Shown here one piece after another: positions 1 through 6,825 of a stretch of 11,781 nucleotides of DNA. The stretch comes from Bacteroidota bacterium (lineage in GTDB: Bacteria > Bacteroidota > Bacteroidia > J057): assembly GCA_003696875.1 (NCBI GenBank), contig RFHL01000670.1, positions 1-11,781 on the forward strand, written 5' to 3'. The number at the start of each line of letters is the position of its first letter. Position 1 is the stretch's first letter. The notes beneath the pieces were generated by a model, which worked only from the letters and a program-made list of their open reading frames with translations, had not been told where the DNA came from and ran no database searches. A program made the position numbers and the translations under genes.

Positions 1-9
1 CCAAGGGCC

Positions 10-771
10 TTATAAGGCCTTGATGATGTCGGTGAAGTCGCGGGACTTAAGGGCGGCACCGCCGACGAGACCGCCGTCGATGTCGGCCATAGCGAAGAGC
101 TCGGCGGCGTTGCTGGGCTTGACGCTGCCCCCGTAGAGAATGGAGCAGTCGTCGGCGACCTGGGCGCCGTACTTGTCACGGATCAACTGCCGGATGAAGG
201 CATGCACCTCCTGCGCCTGATCGGGGGAGGCGGTCACACCGGTCCCGATGGCCCAGACGGGCTCATAGGCGATGATGAGCTTGCCAAAGGCCTCGGCATC
301 GAGGTGGAAGCAGCCGTCGGTCATCTGGGTGCGGATGACGTCGAGGGTATTCCCGGCTTCGCGCTGCTCCAGCGTCTCGCCGATGCAGTAGATGGGGGTG
401 AGGCCGTGCGCGAGTGCGATGTCGATCTTGCTGGCGAGCAGGGCGTTGCTCTCCTGCTGGTACTGCCGGCGCTCGGAGTGGCCGATGATGACGTGGGTAA
501 CCCCGACAGAAGTGAGCTGGCTGGCGGACACTTCGCCGGTGTAGGCCCCTTGTTCGGCTTCGTGCAGGTTTTGGGCGGAGAGGTGCACCTTGTCGACATC
601 CTTGACCAGATGGTGGATCTGGCTCAGGAAGGGATAGGAGGGGGCAAAGATGACCTCGGCATCGCCGTGGTATTCGTTGTGGTACATATTCACAACCTCA
701 CTGACGAGGGCCTGGGCCTGATCGGAGGTGAGGTGCATTTTCCAGTTACCGGCGGCAATTTTTTTGCGCAT
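10..771 (-). CDS. tpiA: Triosephosphate isomerase
   Basis: Cytosolic glycolytic enzyme that interconverts dihydroxyacetone phosphate and glyceraldehyde 3-phosphate. The 253-residue protein has the usual family length and all expected landmarks: AAGNWKMH near the N-terminus with the substrate-binding lysine K11, IIGHSERR with the catalytic H98, AYEPVWAIGTG with the catalytic glutamate E170 followed by the mobile loop 6, and the phosphate-binding GGSVKP (about 214-219) and GGLVGGAAL (about 233-241) segments. The frame stays open upstream to 915, but the ATG at 771 is chosen because homologues begin MRKK(I/F)xAGNWKM. The stop lies nine bases from the window edge, so the gene is complete. It follows the GlmU-like gene by 106 bp on the same strand, and a plausible promoter of its own sits in that gap. 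Nothing is unusual about the protein. Confidence 0.97.
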   Translation of the reverse strand: MRKKIAAGNWKMHLTSDQAQALVSEVVNMYHNEYHGDAEVIFAPSYPFLSQIHHLVKDVDKVHLSAQNLHEAEQGAYTGEVSASQLTSVGVTHVIIGHSERRQYQQESNALLASKIDIALAHGLTPIYCIGETLEQREAGNTLDVIRTQMTDGCFHLDAEAFGKLIIAYEPVWAIGTGVTASPDQAQEVHAFIRQLIRDKYGAQVADDCSILYGGSVKPSNAAELFAMADIDGGLVGGAALKSRDFTDIIKAL

Positions 772-815
772 GGAAATCGATTTGGGGTGTGAAAGGAATA
801 AAGGTTGAACGAGGC

Positions 816-846
816 CGAATTTACGGGCTAAATCGAACCCGGACAA
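816..846 (-). promoter_or_regulatory. Probable Bacteroidota-type promoter of tpiA
   Basis: On the minus strand, TTG (846-844) is followed after exactly 20 bp by TAAATTCG (823-816), which matches the TAnnTTTG -7 element except for one base. Transcription would start near 810, giving a leader of about 40 nt before the tpiA ATG at 771. The site lies in the 106-bp gap after the GlmU-like gene. tpiA could therefore be expressed independently or together with the upstream gene. The call rests on motif and spacing alone. Confidence 0.5.
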
Positions 847-877
847 GGACTTTTGTCCCCCGGGGGGCAACCACAGG

Positions 878-2095
878 TCAGTGTTCCCAGCGGCGGTAAG
901 GGGCTGAGCGCTCATAGACCGCGGTGAGGATGGCTTGCTCCTGCTCGTTCAGCGCCAGTCCCCGGCGGGACATCACCAGGCGGGCGACCTCCAGGGCTTT
1001 GTCGATACGATAGGAGGAGAAACCGTGGGCCCCGCCCCAGGCAAAGGAGGGGATAAATACGCGGGGGAAGCCCGCGCCGAAGATGTTGGCTGAGACGCCA
1101 ACGACGGTGCCGGTGTTGAGCATGGTGTTGATGCCACACTTGCTGTGGTCGCCCATGATGAGGCCGCAAAACTGGCGTCCGGTGTCGCGAAAGCACCCGC
1201 TGGGGTAGTGCCACAGCTTGACGTTGGCGTAGTTGTTTTTGAGGTTGGAACTGTTGGAGTCGGCGCCGATGTTGCACCAGTAGCCGAGGACGGCATTGCC
1301 GAGGTACCCGTCATGGCCCTTGTTGGAATAGCCCATGATGACGGTATTGGTGACCTCGCCACCGGCTTTGGACCAGGGGCCCACGGTGGTGTCGCCGCGC
1401 AGCTTGGCGCCGGGGGCCACGACGGCATGCGCCAGCAGGGCGTGGCTGTTCCGGACGATGGTCCCCTCGCTGACCAGCGAATGAGGTCCCAGGTAGATGG
1501 GGCCGTCTTCGGCATTGAGGATGGCGGCGCGCGTCTGCGCGCCGGGGGCGACATAGATGTTGTCGGCACCATAGACCCGCGTATGCGGGTCGGTGATGCC
1601 GGCCGAGGGGGCTGCCCCCGTTACCAGCGGGAAATCGAAGGCGATCAGTTCCCGGTTCAGGGCAAAAATATCTTCCGGAAAGCGAATAGCGGGGGGATCG
1701 AGCGCGACCGTTTCGCTCCGGAGTCCCATTTCGGCTGCCCGCTCCGGGGTGATGAGGCCATCGGTATCGGGAAGGCTGGGGCCGCTGCGGGCGGCGAGCA
1801 ACTCGCCGCGAGGGGTGAGCCAGGCCGTACCGGGGGGGAGGTCGCGCACCAGCCGGATGAGCTCAGGCTCAGGGACAAACTTGCCGTTGATCCAGGTGAG
1901 GTCTTCACCGGCGACCGCCTGCCCAAAGACGGGCTGCAGGTAGTCATAGGCCTGCCGGCCGAGGGGCGCTCCGAACACCTGCTCCCAGCGCTGATCCATG
2001 TTCAGGATGCCGCAGCGTAGGCCGTACAAAGGGCGGGTATAGGTGAGGGGAAGCAGGTCGAAATGGCTGGCATCTTCAAACAGTACAAAAGCCAT
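878..2095 (-). CDS. GlmU-like sugar nucleotidyltransferase / acetyltransferase (Bacteroidota type)
   Basis: This 405-residue protein belongs to the GlmU-like family found in Bacteroidota (I believe TIGR03991), proposed to make UDP-N-acetylglucosamine for the cell wall and LPS. The N-terminal domain starts MAFVLFED and contains LLPLTYTRPLYGLRCGIL (14-31), the family signature. It lacks the classical GlmU nucleotide-binding motif LAAGxGTRM. Residues about 175-345 form a left-handed beta-helix of hexapeptide repeats. Within it, NKGHDGYLG (258-266) parallels the E. coli GlmU segment AGHLTYLG, so H261 would be the catalytic acetyltransferase histidine and Y264 its tyrosine partner. The conserved stretch continues through NIGADSNSSN and KNNY. 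The frame stays open to 2266, but the ATG at 2095 fits the family N-terminus. The neighbours rpmE2 (upstream, separated by a terminator) and tpiA (downstream) are housekeeping genes. The fold and family are secure, while the exact substrate is inferred. Confidence 0.85.
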   Translation of the reverse strand: MAFVLFEDASHFDLLPLTYTRPLYGLRCGILNMDQRWEQVFGAPLGRQAYDYLQPVFGQAVAGEDLTWINGKFVPEPELIRLVRDLPPGTAWLTPRGELLAARSGPSLPDTDGLITPERAAEMGLRSETVALDPPAIRFPEDIFALNRELIAFDFPLVTGAAPSAGITDPHTRVYGADNIYVAPGAQTRAAILNAEDGPIYLGPHSLVSEGTIVRNSHALLAHAVVAPGAKLRGDTTVGPWSKAGGEVTNTVIMGYSNKGHDGYLGNAVLGYWCNIGADSNSSNLKNNYANVKLWHYPSGCFRDTGRQFCGLIMGDHSKCGINTMLNTGTVVGVSANIFGAGFPRVFIPSFAWGGAHGFSSYRIDKALEVARLVMSRRGLALNEQEQAILTAVYERSAPYRRWEH

Positions 2096-2263
2096 GTCGA
2101 AAAGGGAAGTAGGTTGAGAATGAAGGGGGCAGAGTAGTAGAAATGGAAACCCGGGCAAATTACGCCTTTGGCCCTTGGGAGAAAAGGGGTTTTCGTGGGA
2201 AACCATCCTGGGCCAGTCTACCGGCCTACCGCCGCCGGTGGGCGGCAGCAAGGGGTACAAACA

Positions 2264-2290
2264 CAAAAAGCAGCCTCTGGAGAGGCTGCT
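2264..2290 (-). terminator. Rho-independent terminator of rpmE2
   Basis: AGCAGCCTCT (2269-2278) and AGAGGCTGCT (2281-2290) are perfect inverted repeats, so about 8-9 bp can pair around a 4-base loop. On the minus strand the hairpin is followed directly by five T residues (2268-2264). It lies 33 bp past the rpmE2 stop and 169 bp before the GlmU-like start, separating the two transcripts. Confidence 0.85.
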
Positions 2291-2323
2291 GATGGGTCAG
2301 AAAAGTAAGCCAAAGGCCTACTC

Positions 2324-2584
2324 CTATTCTTTCTTCTTGTAGCGGCTGCCGTAGCGGGAGTAGAACTTGTCCACGCGACCAGCGGTGTCCACAAGCTTTT
2401 GCTTACCGGTAAAGAAGGGGTGGGAATCGCTCGAGATCTCAAGCTTCACCAAAGGGTATTCCTTGCCGTCCTCCCACTCAATGGTTTCCTTGGTTTGGAC
2501 CGTGGAGCGGGTTACAAAGGCGTAATCCGTCGAAATATCCTTGAAAACGACTTCCCGGTACTCAGGGTGAATGTCCTTTTTCAT
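2324..2584 (-). CDS. rpmE2: 50S ribosomal protein L31, type B
   Basis: Component of the large ribosomal subunit, 86 residues long as is typical of type B L31. The protein begins MKKDIHPEYREVVFKD and contains SDSHPFFTGKQK and the C-terminal GRVDKFYSRYG, all hallmarks of L31. It has no cysteine at all, so it lacks the zinc-binding cysteines of type A L31 and is the zinc-independent form. In many bacteria that form is favoured under zinc limitation, but many Bacteroidota carry it as the regular L31. The upstream in-frame extension to 2674 is rejected because the promoter -7 element lies inside it and because homologues start at MKKDIHPxYR. The basic tail ends in RYKKKE. The gene has its own promoter and terminator and is transcribed away from the secreted fibronectin-III-like gene. 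Confidence 0.96.
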   Translation of the reverse strand: MKKDIHPEYREVVFKDISTDYAFVTRSTVQTKETIEWEDGKEYPLVKLEISSDSHPFFTGKQKLVDTAGRVDKFYSRYGSRYKKKE

Positions 2585-2604
2585 CTTTTTCAAATTTTGA
2601 GCAG

Positions 2605-2635
2605 CAAATATACGACTCCCTGCGTTATATCCCAA
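2605..2635 (-). promoter_or_regulatory. Promoter of rpmE2
   Basis: On the minus strand, TTG (2635-2633), a 20-bp spacer and TATATTTG (2612-2605) match the Bacteroidota -33/-7 consensus TTG-N19-21-TAnnTTTG exactly. Transcription would start near 2600, about 15 nt before the ATG at 2584. This leaves no room for the longer open frame and fixes the rpmE2 start. Confidence 0.8.
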
Positions 2636-2788
2636 GCGGACCAGGGCTTTTCTCCCTCTGTTGCGTGAAAACACAGGAGGAGGAGTCTGTAGGCAAGTGT
2701 GTGTTCACCAGATGATTGGGTATCGTATCTGGCCATGGACTCTCCTGCACAACCCTGCTTTTTCTGCTGGCAACCTTCGGGTTTTCTG

Positions 2789-2819
2789 TTGGTCCTTCCG
2801 GGGGAAAATCCTACTTTTA
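2789..2819 (+). promoter_or_regulatory. Promoter of the secreted fibronectin-III-like gene
   Basis: TTG (2789-2791) is followed after 20 bp by TACTTTTA (2812-2819), which matches the TAnnTTTG -7 element except for the last base. Transcription would start near 2825, some 15 nt before the ATG at 2839. This excludes the longer in-frame extension that begins at 2716. Confidence 0.65.
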
Positions 2820-2838
2820 CAGAATTGAAGCTTTCTCT

Positions 2839-3249
2839 ATGCGTGTGCGCCTCGCTTTTGTTTCCATGTTATGGGGCCTTGCCTGCCTGCTGCCGGCAAC
2901 GGTCCAGGCTCAGTCCGTCCTGCTGAACTACTACAACCTGACGGCCGATGGATCGGACGTACTACTGGAGTGGGAGGTGCAGGACACACGGGGCATTACG
3001 GAATTTCAGATTTTCCGTCGGATGAATAATGAATCGAGTGGGGTGCATGTGGCCACCATTCCCATCAGTAGCGGGAGCGCCTATTCCTACCTCGACGACG
3101 ACATTTTCAAAACCGATGGACAGGTCATCCACTACGAACTCCACATCGTGATGCCTGGCAAAACCGAGACCTACGAACGCAGCCTGTCGCATAATCCCAC
3201 TTCAATTCAGCGCACCTGGGGCAGCATAAAGTCCATGTTCCGGTATTAG
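2839..3249 (+). CDS. Small secreted fibronectin type III-like protein
   Basis: A 136-residue exported protein of unknown function. Residues 1-24 form a signal peptide (basic MRVR, hydrophobic stretch, cleavage after VQA). The mature part, about 27-118, reads like a single beta-sandwich domain of the fibronectin type III class: VLLEWEVQDTRGITEFQIFRR (about 41-61) has the conserved tryptophan and the F-x-I-x-R strand, followed by YSYLDDDIF and a final IHYELHIVMPG strand. The tail, TWGSIKSMFR (126-135), is short and basic and resembles tails I associate with other Bacteroidota exported proteins, but I cannot name the family. The ATG at 2839 is chosen over 2716 because it begins a proper signal peptide and follows a promoter. 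ATG at residue 10 is possible but gives a worse signal. It is monocistronic, ends at a shared bidirectional terminator, and lies convergent to the amylase gene. Confidence 0.8.
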   Translation: MRVRLAFVSMLWGLACLLPATVQAQSVLLNYYNLTADGSDVLLEWEVQDTRGITEFQIFRRMNNESSGVHVATIPISSGSAYSYLDDDIFKTDGQVIHYELHIVMPGKTETYERSLSHNPTSIQRTWGSIKSMFRY

Positions 3250-3340
3250 ATAAGTCCTTCTGGGTGACAGTCGGGATTCTATGTTCCCAAAAGGCTTTCG
3301 GGAAGAGGTCACGGGTCATGAAATCGGGCCTTTAGGCCAT

Positions 3341-3376
3341 AAAAAAGGCTGCCTCTGTGCAAGAGGCAGCCTTTTT
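3341..3376. terminator. Bidirectional rho-independent terminator
   Basis: GGCTGCCTCT (3347-3356) and AGAGGCAGCC (3362-3371) form a perfect 10-bp stem with a 5-base loop, flanked by six A residues on the left and five T residues on the right. It therefore works on both strands. It ends the fibronectin-III-like gene (stop at 3249) on the plus strand and the amylase gene (stop at 3393) on the minus strand, 16 bp past that stop. Confidence 0.9.
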
Positions 3377-3392
3377 CCGCGCATGGTGGCGA

Positions 3393-5252
3393 TCAACGCT
3401 GAAGTTCCAGGATCCGGATGCCGGTCCCCCTGACCTCAATCTGGTCCAGATCGGAGAGGGTTTCGCCAGAGATCACGTCTCTAGCCTGCTTGAATCCCTG
3501 CATGCGCTCGGCAAAGCGGTCGGTGACGACCTGGCTGGCTGCTTCGTTTTGATTCATCATCACCATCACCGTCTGCTTGGGGTGATAGCGGAAGTAGGTG
3601 TACACACCTTCGTCGGGGACGAATTGCATAAGCTTGCCGGCCGTCAGAGCGGCGCTTTCGCGCCGGAAGCGGGCCAGCGTCCGAAAGAAGGTAAAGGCCT
3701 CTTGCTCTTCGGCCGTGCGGCCCGAAGCCTCAAACTTGTTGGCCGGGTCTCCGGGCCAGCCGCCGGGAAACTCTTCGCGTACCTTGTCATGGTTGCTGGC
3801 ATCAAAAAGGTTGGACATGAGGATTTCGGTGCCGTAATACACCTGCGGGATGCCCCGTGTCGTGAGCAGGAAGCCCACGCCCATTTTGTATTTGTTGAGA
3901 TCTTCGCCCACCACGGAGTAAAAGCGGCTCACATCGTGGTTGTCGAGGAAAATTACATTGCTGTTGGGATCGGTGTAGAGAAAATCCTTGGCCAGGGTGT
4001 AGTAGAGCCGGTTTACGCCTTCGGTCCAGCCAAAGGGCTGGTTGAGGGCGTCATTAAGGGCATAGTATAGCTGGAAGTCCGTCACGCCGGGCATATGAGA
4101 ATCCAGCGCCTTGCCTTTCATGTTTTCGGTAAACCAGGCTTGTACCGGCACGCCGTGGACCCAGGTTTCACCAAAGAAGGTGAAGCCGGGATACTCCTGA
4201 AGGATGGCCTCGGCCCAGCGCGCCATGAAGGCCTGGTCTGGATAGGCGTAGGTATCAATGCGGTAGCCGTCAAAACCGGCATATTCGATCCACCAGATGC
4301 TGTTCTGGATCAGGTAGGTAGCTACCTTGGGGTTGTCCTGGTTCAGGTCGGGCATGTGCGTGTCAAACCAGCCATCGGCCATGCGCTTGCGGTCGTACGC
4401 CGAGGCGTAGGGGTCCATGAGGGTAGGAGCCCGGTAGGAGGTTTTGGTGAAGCTCTCCCACTGATGTACCCAGCCGGGCATGGGCAGGTCTTTGATGAAG
4501 TAGTGCTGATCGCCCACGTGGTTATAGACCACGTCGCGGATGACCTTCATGCCGCGGGCGTGGCATTGCTCGACCAGTTGCAGCATGAGCTCGTTGCTGC
4601 CCAGGCGAGGGTCGATGCGATAGTGATCGGTCACGGCATAGCCGTGGTAGGACTCATGCGGCTGGTTGTTTTCCTCGGCGGGATTGAGCCAGAGGGTGGT
4701 GATGCCCAGGTCTTGCAGGTAGTCCAGGTGGTCCATCACCCCCTGGATGTCGCCGCCATGGCGGCCGTATTGTTCTTCCCGATTGACTTCCGCCTGAATC
4801 ATGCCGGGGACGTGATCATTATCCGGGTCGCCATTGGCAAAGCGGTCGGGCATCAGCAGATAGATCAGGTCGGAAGGATCCAGCCCCTGGATCCGATTGG
4901 GATCTTGTGGACGGGCCTTGATCTCGTACTGAACCGACACCTGTTGCCGGCCGCGCTGCAGATGGATGCTAAAGGTGCCCGGGACCACCTTTTCAGGGTC
5001 CAGGTAGAGGTCGATAAATAGGTAGTTGGGGTTTTCGACCCGGCTCACCCCCTCAACTTCGATGCCGGGATAGGCCAGTTGGACGGTGGTTCCGGCCAGA
5101 CGGTCCCCGTGCAGGAGCAGCTGCAGGCGAGGGTTTTCCATGCCCGCCCACCAGAAGGGGGGATCTACCCGCTCCAGGGTCACGGGCTGGGCCCAAGCCA
5201 TGACCGGCAAGATAAGAGAAAGCAGGAGCCAAATGCGATGATTCTGTTTCAT
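3393..5252 (-). CDS. Exported GH13 alpha-amylase / neopullulanase-type glycoside hydrolase
   Basis: A 619-residue glycoside hydrolase family 13 enzyme, expected to cleave alpha-1,4 bonds of starch-like glucans or maltodextrins in the periplasm or at the surface, as SusA does. Residues 1-21 are a signal peptide (cleavage after AWA). Residues about 24-112 form a beta-sandwich like the N-terminal domain of neopullulanases and cyclomaltodextrinases. The catalytic barrel follows with all GH13 regions: DVVYNH (240-245), MPDLN (300-304, as in the neopullulanase MPKLN), GYRIDTY (329-335) with nucleophile D333, FFGETW (359-364) with acid/base E362, and FLDNHD (435-440) with D440. The C-terminal ~80 residues look like the usual small beta domain. 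The ATG at 5252 is chosen because it opens the signal peptide, while the frame extends to 5462 without one. No SusC/SusD pair is present in the window. Exact substrate is inferred. Confidence 0.93.
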   Translation of the reverse strand: MKQNHRIWLLLSLILPVMAWAQPVTLERVDPPFWWAGMENPRLQLLLHGDRLAGTTVQLAYPGIEVEGVSRVENPNYLFIDLYLDPEKVVPGTFSIHLQRGRQQVSVQYEIKARPQDPNRIQGLDPSDLIYLLMPDRFANGDPDNDHVPGMIQAEVNREEQYGRHGGDIQGVMDHLDYLQDLGITTLWLNPAEENNQPHESYHGYAVTDHYRIDPRLGSNELMLQLVEQCHARGMKVIRDVVYNHVGDQHYFIKDLPMPGWVHQWESFTKTSYRAPTLMDPYASAYDRKRMADGWFDTHMPDLNQDNPKVATYLIQNSIWWIEYAGFDGYRIDTYAYPDQAFMARWAEAILQEYPGFTFFGETWVHGVPVQAWFTENMKGKALDSHMPGVTDFQLYYALNDALNQPFGWTEGVNRLYYTLAKDFLYTDPNSNVIFLDNHDVSRFYSVVGEDLNKYKMGVGFLLTTRGIPQVYYGTEILMSNLFDASNHDKVREEFPGGWPGDPANKFEASGRTAEEQEAFTFFRTLARFRRESAALTAGKLMQFVPDEGVYTYFRYHPKQTVMVMMNQNEAASQVVTDRFAERMQGFKQARDVISGETLSDLDQIEVRGTGIRILELQR

Positions 5253-5273
5253 AAAGTAGTAGTATAAGACGCT

Positions 5274-5285
5274 TTGAGGCCTCAA
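5274..5285. promoter_or_regulatory. Perfect 12-bp palindrome, possible operator
   Basis: TTGAGGCCTCAA is a perfect palindrome 21 bp upstream of the amylase start codon, in the region between divergent genes. A dimeric regulator could bind it, for example a sugar-responsive repressor of the amylase gene. Function is inferred from position and symmetry only. Confidence 0.35.
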
Positions 5286-5306
5286 TACTAACAAAGCCCG
5301 GTATGA

Positions 5307-5316
5307 GGCACGTGCC
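5307..5316. promoter_or_regulatory. Perfect 10-bp palindrome, possible operator
   Basis: GGCACGTGCC is a second perfect palindrome in the same divergent region. Its centre is 32 bp, about three DNA turns, from the centre of the palindrome at 5274-5285. The sequences differ, so they need not bind the same protein. A chance origin is possible in GC-rich DNA. Confidence 0.3.
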
Positions 5317-5337
5317 AGTTTATAAGGTGGAACAGGA

Positions 5338-5367
5338 TTTTCGCCGAGAAAAATTTTCGTACCTTTC
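5338..5367 (+). promoter_or_regulatory. Tentative promoter of the exported-protein operon
   Basis: TACCTTTC (5360-5367) matches TAnnTTTG except for the final base and is preceded, 19 bp away, by TTT (5338-5340) in place of TTG. Transcription would start near 5373, leaving a leader of about 112 nt before the lipoprotein ATG at 5485. This is weaker than the other promoters in the window, and no better candidate was found between 5253 and 5484. Confidence 0.35.
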
Positions 5368-5484
5368 CTGCGTTTTGATTCTGGTGATGTACGATGTCTG
5401 AGGGCACTCCTGCAGGCGTCCCCCGGGCACTGTATGTGTTTTGATTTTTCATTCAACCTCATATCCGCGATTTAGTTTACCGTT

Positions 5485-6171
5485 ATGCGTACGACCCTAG
5501 GAACCGTATCTTCATGGGTACCTGTTGCCCGCCGTCTGCTGCACCTGAGTCTGCTGGCCATGCTCGCCCTGACCGTTGTGGGGGGCACCGGGTGCAAGAG
5601 CAAGAAGAAACTGCTGGAAGAGCAAGCCCGGGCTGAAGCCGAGGCCCGGCAACAGCAGATTGCCCAGCTCTCCAGTGAGCTACAAGCCATGATGTCCACC
5701 CCGGTGCGGGATATGGCTGATCTCGAAGCCCGGGAAGATCGCCTGGCTGACATCCGGGCCCTGGGGATTGATGACGCCGGCCTGAATGCCCTGATTGATC
5801 GGGTAGTGGCTTTCCTGGCCTCCGAGCGGGAGCGCCTCACCCGGACGGTCACGCCCGAGCCGCCGGCTGACCCTCACGCGGCCCTCAAAACCGACCTCAA
5901 CAGTCGCTTTGACCGGATCGCCTCCGCACCGAACGTTTCTACGGCCAATGCCATGATCACCTCGACGATGAAGCTCTTTTCTGCCGGGGATACCCCGGTG
6001 CTGATCATCATCAGCGAGGCGGGTGGCAGCCCCGACTATGATCGTCCCACCACCGTGGAACGCTACCTCAATTACCTCAAGGACCAGAAGCGAAGCCCCA
6101 ACCAAGTGAAAGAGGTGAAGCTAGACAGCAATGGCAAGGTCCGCGAATTGGTCCTCATTAAGACCAACTAA
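5485..6171 (+). CDS. Putative coiled-coil lipoprotein of unknown function
   Basis: A 228-residue predicted lipoprotein, first gene of the exported-protein cluster. A basic N-terminus and hydrophobic stretch (about 21-33) run into VVGGTGC, so C37 is the probable lipidated cysteine. The -3 residue is glycine rather than the usual leucine, so the lipobox is imperfect. The residues after the cysteine are KSKKK, not the acidic run known to direct Bacteroidota lipoproteins to the cell surface, which hints at a periplasm-facing position. Residues about 40-70 are Glu/Ala/Gln-rich and probably coiled coil. The C-terminal part from about 140 contains VLIIISE, a DYDRPTTVERYLNYLKDQK segment (184-202) and ends KVRELVLIKTN. 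It looks like a conserved domain I associate with other Bacteroidota, but I have no name for it. Start: first ATG in frame. The next gene begins 74 bp downstream. Confidence 0.75.
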   Translation: MRTTLGTVSSWVPVARRLLHLSLLAMLALTVVGGTGCKSKKKLLEEQARAEAEARQQQIAQLSSELQAMMSTPVRDMADLEAREDRLADIRALGIDDAGLNALIDRVVAFLASERERLTRTVTPEPPADPHAALKTDLNSRFDRIASAPNVSTANAMITSTMKLFSAGDTPVLIIISEAGGSPDYDRPTTVERYLNYLKDQKRSPNQVKEVKLDSNGKVRELVLIKTN

Positions 6172-6245
6172 TTCCTTGCCGCCTCTTGGTCTCCTGCCTT
6201 ATTCCCCATTTTCCGTCTTCATTTCGACCGCTTGTATTAAACATC

Positions 6246-6815
6246 ATGTTGCGTCAACCCCTTATCCTTGCCGTTCTCTTTCTCTTTGCCCTGCCTCTGG
6301 CTGCGCAGGATGACATCAGTCCGGAGCGCAAGCGCGCCATTGACTCCCTCGCTATGGAAAAAGTCCGGGACCTGAGCCGGTACATTTCCATTATCGGGAG
6401 CAAAGAGACCCCCTTTTCCGAGGGAAACCGGGTCATAGACCGGGCCGTGGAGCTCTTTGCCGATGGCAGTGAGATTGGGGTGAGTTCCCTGTATCGGGAA
6501 GAAATCCAGTACTTTGGTGTGCGCCGCTACTTCGAGCGGCTCATGGCCCTCAACTATGACCGGGTTACCATCAAGTGGTACAACATCCAGTATATCAGTG
6601 ACTTGGAGCTCCAGCCCGACGGGCGTTATGTCGGTGTGATCACCATTTATCAGCGCTTCGAAGGGGTGACGGATGATGGCCTCAAGTACATGGATACCAC
6701 CAAGAAAGACATCACCGTTTATGTCGAGCGTAAAGAAACCCAGATCAGCGGCCGGGTGATTGAATTCTGGGATGTGCTCCTTGGGGATATCCGGGTGGTC
6801 GAAACCCTTCCCTGA
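6246..6815 (+). CDS. Small exported protein, NTF2-like domain suspected
   Basis: A 189-residue exported protein of unknown function. Residues 1-20 are a signal peptide ending ALPLAA before QDD. The mature protein is a mix of helix (about 26-50) and beta strands. The segment LFADGSEIGVSSL (70-82), an aromatic-rich middle region, PDGRYVGVITIYQRFEG (124-140) and DITVYVE (155-161) can be aligned, with almost identical spacing, to residues 76-166 of the LRR protein encoded two genes downstream (VFRDADVQVEDDL, then PDG, R-x-LEG and YIEVNL). The shape suggests an NTF2/SnoaL-like fold, but that is inference. The frame stays open upstream to 6186; ATG 6246 is chosen because it starts the signal peptide. 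It lies 74 bp after the lipoprotein gene, with no clear promoter in the gap, and 10 bp before the next gene, so it is probably in one operon. Confidence 0.78.
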   Translation: MLRQPLILAVLFLFALPLAAQDDISPERKRAIDSLAMEKVRDLSRYISIIGSKETPFSEGNRVIDRAVELFADGSEIGVSSLYREEIQYFGVRRYFERLMALNYDRVTIKWYNIQYISDLELQPDGRYVGVITIYQRFEGVTDDGLKYMDTTKKDITVYVERKETQISGRVIEFWDVLLGDIRVVETLP

Positions 6816-6825
6816 TCCCCGGCCA

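Noticed and set aside
202..792. 196-codon open frame on the plus strand
   Set aside because: It is antisense to tpiA, whose identity is certain.
847..867. GGAC-TTTT-GTCC hairpin next to a CCCCCGGGGG palindrome, considered as a terminator of the GlmU-like gene
   Set aside because: No T-run follows on the minus strand at the right place, and the segment overlaps the probable tpiA promoter, so no clear terminator can be called.
1145..2020. 291-codon open frame on the plus strand
   Set aside because: It is the antisense shadow of the GlmU-like gene, with Gly/Val/Asp-biased translation, no recognisable motif and no promoter.
2156..2162. Possible promoter for the GlmU-like gene (TAATTTG on the minus strand)
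   Set aside because: The -7 element is one base short and no TTG lies about 20 bp upstream, so it does not meet the standard of the other promoters.
2231..2246. GCCGCC-GGTG-GGCGGC hairpin upstream of the GlmU-like gene
   Set aside because: It is a GC-rich 6-bp stem without a T-run. The real rpmE2 terminator is just upstream on the minus strand, and no regulatory role can be supported.
4095..5021. 308-codon open frame on the plus strand inside the amylase gene
   Set aside because: It is antisense to a complete GH13 enzyme with all catalytic motifs. The translation is low-complexity, rich in Val, Gly and His, as expected from the opposite strand of GC-rich coding DNA.
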